A DNA stretch of 64,000 nt, taken from positions 325,393-389,392 of the forward strand of contig NZ_AZFC01000015.1 in assembly GCF_001435095.1 (NCBI RefSeq), in the 5' to 3' direction. Made by a program: the position numbers and the translations under genes. This DNA is from Levilactobacillus spicheri DSM 15429 (lineage in GTDB: Bacteria; Bacillota; Bacilli; Lactobacillales; Lactobacillaceae). Of the stretch, positions 1 through 9,058 are shown piece after piece; the first letter of the stretch is position 1, and every line of letters starts with the position of its first letter. The notes below the pieces were generated by a model that saw only the letters and a list, made by a program, of their open reading frames with translations, was not told the DNA's origin and searched no databases.

Positions 1-30
1 AAAAACGCCGACGCCACGTTGCGGGATGGA
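1..30 (-). repeat. Tail of a type-B three-way-junction element cut by the window edge
   Basis: The first 30 bases match the outer arm of the type-B intergenic element at 21280-21459 (shared CGCCGAC and ACGTTGCGGGATGG blocks). Only the distal P1 arm is inside the window. Confidence 0.6.
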
Positions 31-222
31 GTAGAATCGCAGCCAGCGCTAAAGCCGGTATTTGCCAATTACCATGGCGGACCATGGATTCTGTCAGCAT
101 TCCCGCACCGCAACAGGTATAAGCAGTGGACAGTCATGTAATGCCGCCATCATCCGTTAGATGACCTTAGCGGATGATGGTAAAAGCTGTCGAGTTATCT
201 GGTTCATGAAGGAAACTCGCCA

Positions 223-393
223 ATGTGAACGGAACAGAGGCGACTTGATGGTCGTGGTGAAATTGATGTTACCTGGCGTTTTTGGCCAGGTTACATCAAG
301 GCCGAGTTCTGGAGATTCGCGTTTTTTGCGAAGCTTCAGCATCGTCCCACCTGTACGACCAGCTTGCTCGCCGGCGTGGAGCGAAGGTTGCGC
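223..393 (+). repeat. Three-way-junction intergenic element, type A, copy 1
   Basis: P1 left arm is at 249-259 (TGGTCGTGGTG), with a degenerate right arm near 351-361. Hairpin P2 is 265-277/285-297 (12 of 13 pairs). Hairpin P3 is 309-320/328-339. The conserved junction words are GGCCGAG (300-306) and ATCGT before the right arm. The copy ends with the shared tail CTCGCCGGCGTGGAGCG. It lies upstream of the first lysozyme gene. It has no coding capacity; function is unknown. Confidence 0.8.
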
Positions 394-646
394 ACGAACA
401 AATTGTTTTGCTCGGAATACATTCCCCACCAATCAGTTTAGCAACTCCCAGCTATCACGGTTCTGTAACCATCGGTAACTAAAATGACACGGAACTGTCA
501 CCAAAGTTAAGGAACGCGGACTACAGTAGAGGGTGAACGAACATGACAGGCACGCAACGGCATGACTAGAAGCAACGCCCGCGGGGACGGCCAAACTTCC
601 AGGGAACCACCGCACGTGTGGATTTTAGAGGGGAAGTTGGAATTAT

Positions 647-1888
647 ATGTTAAAGCAGCATCATCAATGGACACACCGGTTGGCCCAAACGGCCGCTCTG
701 GTGAGTGCCGTGGCGGGTTTTGCCTGGGCCAATCAGACCGTGGCCCACGCCAGCACGCCCGCCATTCCGGACATTTCCGAGTGGCAGGGGCGTCTGTCCG
801 CCAGCCAAGTCGCTAACCTGAAAAATCAGGTCTCCTTCGTCATCAACCGGCGGCAGTACGGGTCCGGCTACCAGGATAAGTACGCCACCAATAATACCAG
901 TTTATACGTGAAGTACGGAATTCCGTTCGGGGAATACGACTACGCCCGGTTCACCAGTGCGGCCAGCGCCAAACGCGAGGCGCAGGACTTCTATGACCGC
1001 TCCAACAAGAACGCCCAGTTCTACGTCCTCGACTTCGAAGAGGACGACGTGACCTCGGGGAGCACCAACGCGGCCGTCAAGGCGTGGTATAACGAGATGC
1101 GCTCCCTGACCGGCAAGCACCTGGTCTTCTATTCCTACCAAAGCTTCGCCACCAGCTACGCCAACTCGGCGCGCCAGAGCTTTGATGCCCAGTGGATCGC
1201 CAACTACTCCTACACGCCCACGATTTCATTTGCCCTGTGGCAGTACACCGACAGCCACTACCTCTCCGCGCTAAACGAATACACGGATAACAGCAAGGCC
1301 ATGACCAACGTGCACCCGGTCTCCTGGTGGACCGACAGCGTCTCGCTGGCCCTGACGCACACAGGGACTGCGAGTGACGCCAGCGTGGCCAGCACGTCAT
1401 CGAGCAGCGCGAGCGCTAGCAGCAGTAGTGCCCCGACGACCACCACAAGTCAGTCGGCGGCCATTTCGACGGCTTACAGCCAGTTCAAGGTTGGCCAGCA
1501 CGTTTACCTGCATAAGGGTGCCAGCACCTACACCGACGGGACGCGGATTCCACGGTCGGTTCGGCAACGGTTCTACCGCATCAGCCGGGTCAAGACCGTC
1601 AACCACGGCAGTTCCCAACAGGCCCTGTACCTGGGGGCGCTGGGCAAGTGGATCTACGCGCAGGACGGGACCGGCTACTGGATCGGCAACCACGCGGGCT
1701 ATCGCCTGAATCATCGGCTCAACGTCTACAGTAACGCCAGCCTGACGCACAAGACGCGAAGTTATTACGTGGCGGGCGATACGGTCCATGGCAAGATTGT
1801 CAAGGCGCCGAACGGCCACGCCTACCGGATCAAGACCTACTACGGGTACGTCACGGCCAATACCAAGTACGCCACAGTTGTGAAGTAA
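647..1888 (+). CDS. Secreted GH25 lysozyme with Ser-rich linker (cassette copy 1)
   Basis: A 413-residue secreted muramidase predicted to cleave the beta-1,4 MurNAc-GlcNAc bond of peptidoglycan at the cell surface. An N-terminal signal peptide ends at a VAHA-S site (about residue 35). The GH25 barrel covers roughly residues 38-225, with the PDISEWQG motif (Asp42) and the acidic LDFEEDD cluster (Asp129, Glu131). A Ser/Thr/Ala-rich linker (about 240-285) follows, then an SH3/DUF5776-like wall-binding tail containing a KWIYAQDGTGYW block. The ATG at 647 sits 9-10 nt after GAGGGGAAG. A small secreted gene follows at 1916, and the pair is duplicated at 3157-5175. GH25 family is certain; the tail assignment is by resemblance. 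Confidence 0.9.
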   Translation: MLKQHHQWTHRLAQTAALVSAVAGFAWANQTVAHASTPAIPDISEWQGRLSASQVANLKNQVSFVINRRQYGSGYQDKYATNNTSLYVKYGIPFGEYDYARFTSAASAKREAQDFYDRSNKNAQFYVLDFEEDDVTSGSTNAAVKAWYNEMRSLTGKHLVFYSYQSFATSYANSARQSFDAQWIANYSYTPTISFALWQYTDSHYLSALNEYTDNSKAMTNVHPVSWWTDSVSLALTHTGTASDASVASTSSSSASASSSSAPTTTTSQSAAISTAYSQFKVGQHVYLHKGASTYTDGTRIPRSVRQRFYRISRVKTVNHGSSQQALYLGALGKWIYAQDGTGYWIGNHAGYRLNHRLNVYSNASLTHKTRSYYVAGDTVHGKIVKAPNGHAYRIKTYYGYVTANTKYATVVK

Positions 1889-1915
1889 CGTCAGTGAAGG
1901 AGACCAACAAACATC

Positions 1916-2575
1916 ATGATGAAACGAACGAAGAAATTAGTTGTTACGGCCACCACGAGTTTAGCGTTGCTGGCGGCCCTGGGGTCCGGCACCTTGCTGG
2001 CGACCCACGCGGCCAACGACGTCAGTTCCGTCGGCCAGACGGCGGCTCCGACAACGGCGACCACCGCGGGGACGAAGCTGACCGCGGCCAGCACGAGTGG
2101 CACCCGGCAGAACTACACGGTTGATTACCGGGGAGCCGGCCAAAGTGCCACCTTTCAGAAGCGGACCCTGGGCAGTGCCGGGACCGCGGCTGACGAGGTC
2201 AACTACGTCGGGCGTGGCACGCAGGGATCCACGGTGAGCCTGAATCACGGGACGAAAGCCGTGGTCCAGGGCGTCATGGGGCACACCTACGTTCACTGGA
2301 ACACCGGCAAATGGTCGGTCACGGCGGTCACCAACAACGCCGACCAGACCGGGACGCCGACCCAGTTTGCTAAGCAGGTCAACCAGCAATTGACGCAACA
2401 GGACTTGCCGAGCAACGCCACGACCGGTGCGGTCACGGTCTATAGTTCGACCAACGACGATGCGGGCGGTGCCCAGACCAACACGGTCAAGTGGCAGTCC
2501 GGTAAGCAGCTTTACACAGTCAGCGGCCAAACGGCGGCCAGCACCGTCAAGTTAGCGCAAAACAGCGACCATTAG
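1916..2575 (+). CDS. Small secreted protein of unknown function (cassette copy 1)
   Basis: A 219-residue protein with a Lys/Arg-rich start, a hydrophobic signal segment (about 9-28) and a probable cleavage after THAA. The mature part is Thr/Ala/Gln-rich and low in hydrophobic residues. Its middle holds the block MGHTYVHWNTGKWSVTA and its end the block VKWQSGKQLYTVSGQTAAS; both are conserved in the paralogue at 4534-5175. No LPXTG, LysM or other anchor is visible. GGAG at 1898-1901 serves ATG 1916 (1919 is an alternative). It follows the lysozyme by 27 nt and is surely co-transcribed, so a role near the wall or with the lysozyme is inferred. I do not recognise the family. Confidence 0.75.
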   Translation: MMKRTKKLVVTATTSLALLAALGSGTLLATHAANDVSSVGQTAAPTTATTAGTKLTAASTSGTRQNYTVDYRGAGQSATFQKRTLGSAGTAADEVNYVGRGTQGSTVSLNHGTKAVVQGVMGHTYVHWNTGKWSVTAVTNNADQTGTPTQFAKQVNQQLTQQDLPSNATTGAVTVYSSTNDDAGGAQTNTVKWQSGKQLYTVSGQTAASTVKLAQNSDH

Positions 2576-2640
2576 CGGCTGCACGGCGTTAACCAGCATC
2601 ACAGGACCCTTTCCCCCCGGAAGTGGTTCATCCTCATTGA

Positions 2641-2675
2641 GGCGTCACCGAGACAATATCGGTGGCGCCTTTTTT
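2641..2675 (+). terminator. Rho-independent terminator after cassette copy 1
   Basis: The stem GGCGTCACCGA / TCGGTGGCGCC with a short loop is followed by a run of T. It closes the first lysozyme cassette. Confidence 0.85.
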
Positions 2676-2802
2676 GTGCGAAGGGGATGGAAGGACAAGC
2701 GATGTCACCAAACGGGTCATTGGTTAAATCGGTAAAAAGCGGGTAGCCATGATTTTGACACGGGTGCCTGGCTTTGTTTAAGGGGGACAATCAGCCATTC
2801 CG

Positions 2803-2872
2803 CAACGGCGTGTCGGCTTTTTCCCGTGGCCCACATCGGGGGAATACGCCGATCGAACGTGGTGCCAGTCCC
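2803..2872 (+). repeat. Solo-P1 remnant of a type-B element
   Basis: GTCGGC, CCCGTGG, then CCCACATCGGGGGAATACGCCGAT reproduces both P1 arms of the type-B copy at 58290-58455, joined directly with P2 and P3 missing. The surrounding 2676-3156 shows no other supported feature apart from the promoter region of the next gene (GTAACTT repeats near 2970-3030). Confidence 0.55.
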
Positions 2873-3156
2873 CACAAGATCGCCAGCTGATCGCCGATTC
2901 AAGAGCGGTTCGGGGCCTCAATCGTCCGGCCGCTCCCCGGTTGATAGTCTGACCGATGGCCAACCAAACTGTAACTTTGGGTAACGCAATTGCAACTGAC
3001 TTGTTACGGGATGCACACCTGAATAAGTTACAGTAAGAATGATTTCGGTTTGGAGGTGACCGTGATGGGGAGCACCGTGCACGGGGATGAGCGCACGGTA
3101 TCACTGGAACGTGGAGTGGGGAAAATTCAGTCATTAAAGTTAGGAAGTGCCATCAC

Positions 3157-4521
3157 ATGTTCATTGCACAACAACATCTTACCCGCAAGCTGACCCAGGC
3201 GCTCGCAGTCCTGGGCGCCATGGCGGGGTTGGCCTGGGGCGGTCAAACCGTGGCCCACGCCAGTACCCTGGCCATTCCGGACATTTCCGAGTGGCAGGGG
3301 AAATTGTCGGCGAGCCAGGTCTCAAACTTGAAAAGTCAAGTTTCCTTCGTCATCAACCGGCGGCAGTACGGGTCGTCCTACCAGGACCTGTACGCGACCA
3401 ACAACACCGCGCTGTACGTGAAGTACGGAATCCCGTTTGGGGAGTACGACTACGCCCGCTTCACCAGCGTGGCCAGCGCCAAGCAGGAGGCCAAGGACTT
3501 TTATAACCGGTCGAATAAGAACGCCAAGTTTTACGCCCTCGACTTTGAAGAAAACGACGTGACGTCGGGCACCACCAACGCCGCGGTCAAGGCCTGGTAC
3601 GATGAGATGCGGTCACTGACCAGTAAGAACCTGGTCTTCTACTCGTATCAAAGTTTCGCCACGTCTTACGCCAACACGGCGCGGAAGAACTTCGACGCCC
3701 AGTGGATTGCCAACTATTCCTCTACGCCGACCATTTCGTTTGCCCTGTGGCAGTACACCGATAGCAACTACCTGTCCGCGCTCGGCGAGTACACCGACAA
3801 CAGTAAGGCCGAGACGTCCGTTCACCCGATCTCCTGGTGGACCGACAGCGTCACGACGGCCCTGGACCACACCACGGCCACCACGACTTACGCCTACAGC
3901 AGTTATCGCAAGGGGCAGCACATTTATCTACATAAAAATGCCTCGAAGTACGTGGATGGGACGGCAATCGCCAGTGCCGACCGGCAGAAGTTTTACAAGA
4001 TCGATAAGGTCAAGAGCCTGACCCAGTCGAAATCCAAACAGGCCCTGTACATCAGCGCCCTGGGGAAGTGGGTCCTGTCACAGGACGGGACCGGCTACTG
4101 GTACGGTCAACACGGGTCGTTTACCCTGAACCGCAAGCTCTACGTCTACTCGGACGCGGCCCTGACCAAGAAGACCGGCGCCTACTACGTCAGTGGGGAC
4201 ACCGTGGCCGGCAAGGTCGTCAAGGCGCCGAGTGGCAAGTCCTACCGGATCAAGACCAGCATCGGGTACATCTCGGCGAACACCCAGTTCTCCGACCACG
4301 CCTACTACGAGTCCTTGAACAGTAACAAGCAGATAACCACCAAGAAGAAGCTTTACCAGTACACTGGGACCAGCTTTAAGAAGTCGCAACGTTCGACGGC
4401 GGTCGCTAAAGGTAAGAAGTTAACGGTCACGGCGGTCAAGAAGCGGTCGACCGGCTCACGTTACTTCGTTTTGAGTAACGGGAAATACGTCACGGCACTG
4501 CAAAGCTACGTTCAAGAATAG
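3157..4521 (+). CDS. Secreted GH25 lysozyme with long C-terminal tail (cassette copy 2)
   Basis: A 454-residue paralogue of the lysozyme at 647, co-linear through the catalytic domain: signal cleavage at VAHA-S, Asp42 in PDISEWQG, and LDFEEND with Asp129/Glu131. It lacks the Ser-rich linker. The wall-binding tail is longer: the KWVLSQDGTGYW domain is followed by about 75 more basic, Tyr/Lys-rich residues (YLYQYTGTSFKKSQ-like) that look like another SH3-type module. AGGAAG lies upstream of ATG 3157. A copy of the small secreted gene follows 12 nt after the stop. Duplication followed by change in the binding tail suggests different wall targets, which is inference. Confidence 0.9.
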   Translation: MFIAQQHLTRKLTQALAVLGAMAGLAWGGQTVAHASTLAIPDISEWQGKLSASQVSNLKSQVSFVINRRQYGSSYQDLYATNNTALYVKYGIPFGEYDYARFTSVASAKQEAKDFYNRSNKNAKFYALDFEENDVTSGTTNAAVKAWYDEMRSLTSKNLVFYSYQSFATSYANTARKNFDAQWIANYSSTPTISFALWQYTDSNYLSALGEYTDNSKAETSVHPISWWTDSVTTALDHTTATTTYAYSSYRKGQHIYLHKNASKYVDGTAIASADRQKFYKIDKVKSLTQSKSKQALYISALGKWVLSQDGTGYWYGQHGSFTLNRKLYVYSDAALTKKTGAYYVSGDTVAGKVVKAPSGKSYRIKTSIGYISANTQFSDHAYYESLNSNKQITTKKKLYQYTGTSFKKSQRSTAVAKGKKLTVTAVKKRSTGSRYFVLSNGKYVTALQSYVQE

Positions 4522-4533
4522 GGAGGAATCGAC

Positions 4534-5175
4534 ATGCAACGACCAAAGAAATTAATGGTGACCCTGGCCACGAGTCTGGCGGTCCTGGGGTCCGGCACGT
4601 TTTTGACCATGCACGCGGCCAACGACGTTAGTTCGGTCAGCCAAACGACCGCGCCGACCACGGCCACGGCTGACAGCACGAAGCTGACCGCCACCAGCGC
4701 CAGCGGCACCAAGCAGAACTACACGGTCAAGTACCGCGACAAGACCACGGATCAACAGGCGACCTACCGGAAACAAACGGTGGGGACGACCGCGACGGCC
4801 AAGGACGAGGTCGACTACGTGGGCAGCACCACCCAGGGAGCGACCGTGAAGCTGACCGGCAAGACCACGGCGGTGACCCAGGGGGTCATGGGGCACACCT
4901 ACGTCCACTGGAACACCGGTAAGTGGTCGGTCACGGCAATCACCGATAACGCCGACCAGGCTGGGAACCCGACGCAATTTGCCAAGCAGATCAACCGCCA
5001 ACTGGCCAAGGCCGACCTGCCGAGCGATGCCAAGACCGGGGCCATCACCGTGTACAGCGGGGATGACGCCAACCAGACCAACACGGTCAAGTGGCAGTCC
5101 GGCAAGCAGCTCTACACGGTCAGCGGCCAAACGGCGGCCAGCACCGTCAAGTTGGCGCAAAACAGCGACAACTAG
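4534..5175 (+). CDS. Small secreted protein of unknown function (cassette copy 2)
   Basis: A 213-residue paralogue of the protein at 1916. It has the same signal segment, the same HAANDVSSV mature start and the same C-terminal block VKWQSGKQLYTVSGQTAAS. The N-terminal third differs more (KTTDQQATYRKQT region). GGAGG lies 12 nt before ATG 4534. It is the second gene of the duplicated cassette. The near-identical C-terminal third in both copies points to strong constraint or gene conversion there. Function not recognised. Confidence 0.75.
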   Translation: MQRPKKLMVTLATSLAVLGSGTFLTMHAANDVSSVSQTTAPTTATADSTKLTATSASGTKQNYTVKYRDKTTDQQATYRKQTVGTTATAKDEVDYVGSTTQGATVKLTGKTTAVTQGVMGHTYVHWNTGKWSVTAITDNADQAGNPTQFAKQINRQLAKADLPSDAKTGAITVYSGDDANQTNTVKWQSGKQLYTVSGQTAASTVKLAQNSDN

Positions 5176-5190
5176 CAGGATGCGTCAAGA

Positions 5191-5224
5191 AGTTATTCCG
5201 TTTAACCGCGGAATAACTTTTTTT
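5191..5224 (+). terminator. Terminator after cassette copy 2
   Basis: AGTTATTCCG / CGGAATAACT with an 8-nt loop, followed by a run of seven T. Confidence 0.9.
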
Positions 5225-5307
5225 ATACCCAAAATGACGGGAGAGCTAGTCAGGGCGGTGGAAACGCCGTACACTAGGGGTACTGAAACTTGTAGGGGGA
5301 ATGAACC

Positions 5308-6501
5308 TTGAATAAGTTGCGTCAATCCGAATCGGGATTTTCCTGGTTCTATCAACGCTTTTTAAATAATCACATTACCATTCTTTTATTAAACGTCTTT
5401 TTGTTCCTATTAGTGGTCAACGAGGTCGTGCAAAACGCCGGGCTCCTGGACCCCATCTGGAAGTTCATCGGCATCGCGGCGCCCGCCATCATCGTGGCCG
5501 GCATCCTCTACTACGTCCTGGATCCGTTGGTGCACTGGATGGAGCGGCGCCTACATATTAAGGAGAGCATCGCCATCGCGATTGCCATGGTGGTCACCGT
5601 GGCCATTTTGGTTCTGATCTTCTTGAACCTGATTCCGTTTCTAACCAAGCAAACGGCGGGGATCATCGGGTCGCTACCGCAGTTCTCCAACGACGTCATC
5701 CACAAACTGAACGCCGCGAACCAGCAGCACCACTGGCTGTCGAACGATAACCTGAACACCATCAATCAGCGGGTCAGCACCTACTTCTCGAAGCGGGGTT
5801 GGAACCTGTTGACCGGAACGCTGAGCTCGCTGAGCAACGTGGTGACCACCGTGAGCGACTGGATCATCACGCTAATCACCGCACCGCTGGTCCTGTTCTT
5901 CATGCTGAAGGACGGCAGCCGCTTCCCCAAGTACCTGAGTAAGGTCGTGCCGACGGGGTACCGTGACCGGTTCATCGTGATGCTGGACCAGATGAACGTC
6001 AAGGTCAGCTCCTACATCCGCGGCCAACTGACCGTGGCGCTGTGCGTGCTGATCATCTTCACCACCGGGTACTCTATCATCGGCTTGAAGTACGCGCTGT
6101 TGCTGGGGGTCATCGCGGGGCCATTGAACCTGATCCCGTACTTCGGGTCCGCCATCGCCCTGCTGCCCGCCCTGATCATCGGGGCCATCACCAGCCCGTC
6201 CATGTTGCTGGGGGTTGTCATCGTGTACCTGATCGAGTGGGTCCTGGAAACGCAGGTCCTGTCACCGCTGATCATGGGGAACAGCCTGGAAATGCACCCC
6301 ATCACCATCGTTTTCGTCCTGCTGGCAGCTGGCAAGATGTTCGGCCTGACCGGGGTGGTCCTGGGGGTCCCCGGATTCGCCGTGTTGAAGGTCTTCGTCA
6401 CGACCATCTTCCACTGGTACCAGGAATACTCCGCCCTGTACCCCGACGTCCTGCCGGATGAGGCGCTAGAAAAACCGGGTGAGGGTCACGTGGAAATCTA
6501 A
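5308..6501 (+). CDS. AI-2E family (PerM-type) membrane transporter
   Basis: A 397-residue integral membrane protein with about eight hydrophobic segments. It shows the family layout: N-terminal helices, a soluble middle region (about 115-170, SLPQFSNDVIHKLN), then a C-terminal bundle with GPLNLIPYFG and LEMHPITIVFVLLAAGKMFGLTG. Family members export autoinducer-2 or act as Na+/H+ or solute permeases; the substrate cannot be read from sequence. The start is TTG 5308, 9 nt after AGGGGG; no better start is nearby. It forms a single-gene unit between two terminators. Confidence 0.88.
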   Translation: MNKLRQSESGFSWFYQRFLNNHITILLLNVFLFLLVVNEVVQNAGLLDPIWKFIGIAAPAIIVAGILYYVLDPLVHWMERRLHIKESIAIAIAMVVTVAILVLIFLNLIPFLTKQTAGIIGSLPQFSNDVIHKLNAANQQHHWLSNDNLNTINQRVSTYFSKRGWNLLTGTLSSLSNVVTTVSDWIITLITAPLVLFFMLKDGSRFPKYLSKVVPTGYRDRFIVMLDQMNVKVSSYIRGQLTVALCVLIIFTTGYSIIGLKYALLLGVIAGPLNLIPYFGSAIALLPALIIGAITSPSMLLGVVIVYLIEWVLETQVLSPLIMGNSLEMHPITIVFVLLAAGKMFGLTGVVLGVPGFAVLKVFVTTIFHWYQEYSALYPDVLPDEALEKPGEGHVEI

Positions 6502-6512
6502 TCATCAACGCC

Positions 6513-6553
6513 AAAGGGAGCAAGTCGTCGCCATGACGGCTTGCTCCCTTTTT
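6513..6553. terminator. Bidirectional terminator between convergent genes
   Basis: AAAGGGAGCAAG / CTTGCTCCCTTT with A-tract on one side and T-tract on the other. It serves the AI-2E gene (+) and the symporter gene (-). Confidence 0.9.
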
Positions 6554-6567
6554 GAAAAGAACGCGGT

Positions 6568-7824
6568 TTATTTAGATGAGGCGGAGTGCTTGCGCCACCG
6601 CCGGGGACTGGCCAGCAGGTAGGGCTGCCGGTTCAGTTCGTCCTCGTCGCTGGCGATGGCAATCGCCGTGGTGGTATCGCCCACCACGTTGGCCACCGTC
6701 CGGAACATCCCGGAGAACCAGTCGATGCCGGCTAGCAGGGCGATGCTTTCGGTCGGAAGTCCTAGGGTGGGGATGATGATGGCCAGGGCCACCAGACCGC
6801 CGCCGGGGACGACCACGGTCCCCAGGCAGGCCAAGACCGCCAGGCTGACGATTTGGACCATCAGTCCCAGCGACAGCTGGATGTTGTAGAGCTGCGTGAC
6901 CATGGCGCAGACGAGGGCGAGGTACATGGCCAGGCCGTTACTGTTGAGCGCCATGCCCAGGGGCAGCACCAATTGATTGATGCGGTGACTGACGCCGAGG
7001 CGTTCGTGGGCGTCCTGCATCTCGATGGGCAGACTGACGGCCGATGAGGTGGTGGTCAGCGCGACCAGCATGATGCGGGAGAACCCGTGCAGCAGGCCGC
7101 CCAACGGCACCTTGGCGTACCAGCTGATCAATAGGAAAAGCACCGCCAAGAAGAGGACCGTGCTGAACCCGTAAACAATCAGAAACTTGAGCAATGGCAG
7201 TAACGCCGCGGCCCCGCTGTTGGCGACCACGCCCACCATCAAGGCACCGATGCCCACGGGGGCCAGGCGCATGATGAACATGACCAGCTTAGTCGCTAGC
7301 TGGTTGATTTGGCGAATCAGCAGCAGGACGTTGTCGAATTCGTGATCCTGGTTCGCCCGGTTCAGGACGATGCCGAAGAGGATGGCGAAGACGATGACCT
7401 GAATCACGTTTCCTGCACTCAACGCCGCAAAGATGTTCTGTGGGAAGAAGTTCAGAATCGTGGTCGTCAGGTCGGGGGGCGTCTTCACGGTCGCCGCCTG
7501 GTGCTGGACCGTTGCCAGGGTGATTCCGGCACCGGGGCGAAAGACCTGCCCCATGACCAACCCGATCACGGCGGCAATCACCGTGGTGATCAGGAACCAC
7601 AGCGCGGTCTTGAGCCCCAGCTTGCCCAGGGCTTGGCTTTCCAACCCGGCGATGGCCTCGATGACGGCGCCGAAGATCAAGAGCACCACGGTCATCTGAA
7701 TCAACCGTAAGAAGATGTCGCCCAGAATTTTGATCCCGGCAATTTGGGGACCGAAGAGCAGGCCAATCAGGATGCCGCCGACCATGCCCAGCATGATTTG
7801 ACTGGTGAGACTCAGGCGTTTCAT
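6568..7824 (-). CDS. Dicarboxylate/amino acid:cation symporter (DAACS family) in the thi operon
   Basis: A 418-residue GltP/SstT-like symporter. Family signs: N-terminal GGILIGLLFGP helix, the TTTSSAVSLPIEMQ loop (HP1-like), and the late DWFSGMFRTVANVVGDTTTAIA helix (TM8-like), whose Asp/Arg/Asn/Asp residues bind substrate amino and carboxyl groups in relatives. The usual NMDGT ion-binding motif of TM7 is replaced by NSNG (in ALNSNGLAMYL), so ion coupling or substrate may differ from glutamate carriers. It overlaps the M20 gene by 4 nt (ATGA) with a strong AGGAGGTGA site, so it is the last gene of the TPP-controlled operon. A role in importing a thiamine precursor is inferred. Confidence 0.85.
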   Translation of the reverse strand: MKRLSLTSQIMLGMVGGILIGLLFGPQIAGIKILGDIFLRLIQMTVVLLIFGAVIEAIAGLESQALGKLGLKTALWFLITTVIAAVIGLVMGQVFRPGAGITLATVQHQAATVKTPPDLTTTILNFFPQNIFAALSAGNVIQVIVFAILFGIVLNRANQDHEFDNVLLLIRQINQLATKLVMFIMRLAPVGIGALMVGVVANSGAAALLPLLKFLIVYGFSTVLFLAVLFLLISWYAKVPLGGLLHGFSRIMLVALTTTSSAVSLPIEMQDAHERLGVSHRINQLVLPLGMALNSNGLAMYLALVCAMVTQLYNIQLSLGLMVQIVSLAVLACLGTVVVPGGGLVALAIIIPTLGLPTESIALLAGIDWFSGMFRTVANVVGDTTTAIAIASDEDELNRQPYLLASPRRWRKHSASSK

Positions 7825-9056
7825 CGGACGGTCACCTCCTGGGTCACGTAGGCCTGCGCCTGCAGGCTCGCGGTCAGCAGGTGGATGCCGGCTTCCAGGT
7901 CAGCCGGGGCGGTGAACTCGGCCGGGGCGTGACTGATGCCGGCCACGCTGGGCACGAAGATCATGGCCGTGGGGGTCACCCGGCTCATGATGCCACTGTC
8001 GTGACCGGCACCGCTGACCAGCTGTTGGCTGGTGAGGCCGAGTCGGTCGGCCAGTCGCTGGTTCGTGGCCAGCAAGGCGGAATCGAACACGACCGGGTCG
8101 TCCTGGACCCAGCGGTTGATGGCCAGGGTCAGGGTGGCGTCGGGCACCTGGTGAGCCTCCTGGTGAATCAGGTCTTCAAACCGGGTCAGCACCTCGTTAT
8201 CCGCGTGGCGAAAGTCCACGGTGAAGCTGACGCGGCCGGGAATCACGTTGGGGGTGTTGGGGGTCACGTCGAGCCGTCCCACGGTAAACGTCAGGTCGGG
8301 ACTTAACGTGGCAGCCAGTGTGCGGAGCCGGTTGATCAGCCAAACGGCGGCCTGCAGGGCGTCGTGGCGCTGGGCCATCGGGGTGGTGCCAGCGTGGTTG
8401 GCAACGCCCTGAAGCGTGATGGTCAGGCGCCGCTGGCCGACCAACCCGGTGACCAGCCCGATTTGACGCCGGGCTTGTTCCAAGCGGGGGCCCTGTTCGA
8501 TGTGCAGTTCCGTGAAGGACTGGGGCAGGGCCGGTCGCGCGTGGTGCACGTTGGGCAGCGCCAGTAATTGGGTGACCGCCGCATGTTGGGCGGTCGCCAA
8601 GGTTGTGCCCGTGGCGTCGGTCAAGGTCCCGTCGACGGCTTGGTGGGTGTAGTGTTTGGAGCCGCTAAAGGTGACGGGGAAACGACTACCCTCCTCTTCG
8701 CTAAAGGAAATCAGCCGGAGGGTGTGGTCGGGTTGGCCGGATCGCTGCTGAAGCGTGGTGAGAGCCTGAAACCCGCCCAACACGCCGTACAGCCCGTCGA
8801 ACCGGCCGCCGTCGACCACGGTGTCCATGTGGGAACCGGTGGCAATCACGGTGCTCGGGTCGCGGCCAATTAAATCTAGGTAGACGGTCCCAAAGTCGTC
8901 CACGGTCGCTTGGAGGCCGGCGTCCTGGCCCCAACGGATCAGGGCGGTCTGGGCACGCACCCAGGCGGGAGTGTAAACCAACCGGTTTTGCCCCGGCTGG
9001 CTGCCAGCCAGGGCGGTAATCGTCACGAGGGTTTCTCCAAAGGATATTGGTTTCAT
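7821..9056 (-). CDS. M20-family Zn amidohydrolase (carbamoylase/allantoate amidohydrolase/YlmB type)
   Basis: A 411-residue member of the N-carbamoyl-L-amino-acid hydrolase/allantoate amidohydrolase branch of M20. Metal-ligand motifs are visible in order: GSHMDTVVDGGRFDG (His, Asp), FSEEEGSRF (Glu), LHIEQGP (His) and GAGHDSG (His). It starts 2 nt after the thiG stop, inside the TPP-riboswitch operon. In bacilli the related YlmB deformylates N-formyl-4-amino-5-aminomethyl-2-methylpyrimidine during salvage of degraded thiamine. Operon position makes that activity, or release of an amino acid used by ThiG, the leading hypothesis. Plain amino-acid carbamoylase remains possible. Confidence 0.85.
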   Translation of the reverse strand: MKPISFGETLVTITALAGSQPGQNRLVYTPAWVRAQTALIRWGQDAGLQATVDDFGTVYLDLIGRDPSTVIATGSHMDTVVDGGRFDGLYGVLGGFQALTTLQQRSGQPDHTLRLISFSEEEGSRFPVTFSGSKHYTHQAVDGTLTDATGTTLATAQHAAVTQLLALPNVHHARPALPQSFTELHIEQGPRLEQARRQIGLVTGLVGQRRLTITLQGVANHAGTTPMAQRHDALQAAVWLINRLRTLAATLSPDLTFTVGRLDVTPNTPNVIPGRVSFTVDFRHADNEVLTRFEDLIHQEAHQVPDATLTLAINRWVQDDPVVFDSALLATNQRLADRLGLTSQQLVSGAGHDSGIMSRVTPTAMIFVPSVAGISHAPAEFTAPADLEAGIHLLTASLQAQAYVTQEVTVR

Positions 9057-9058
9057 GG

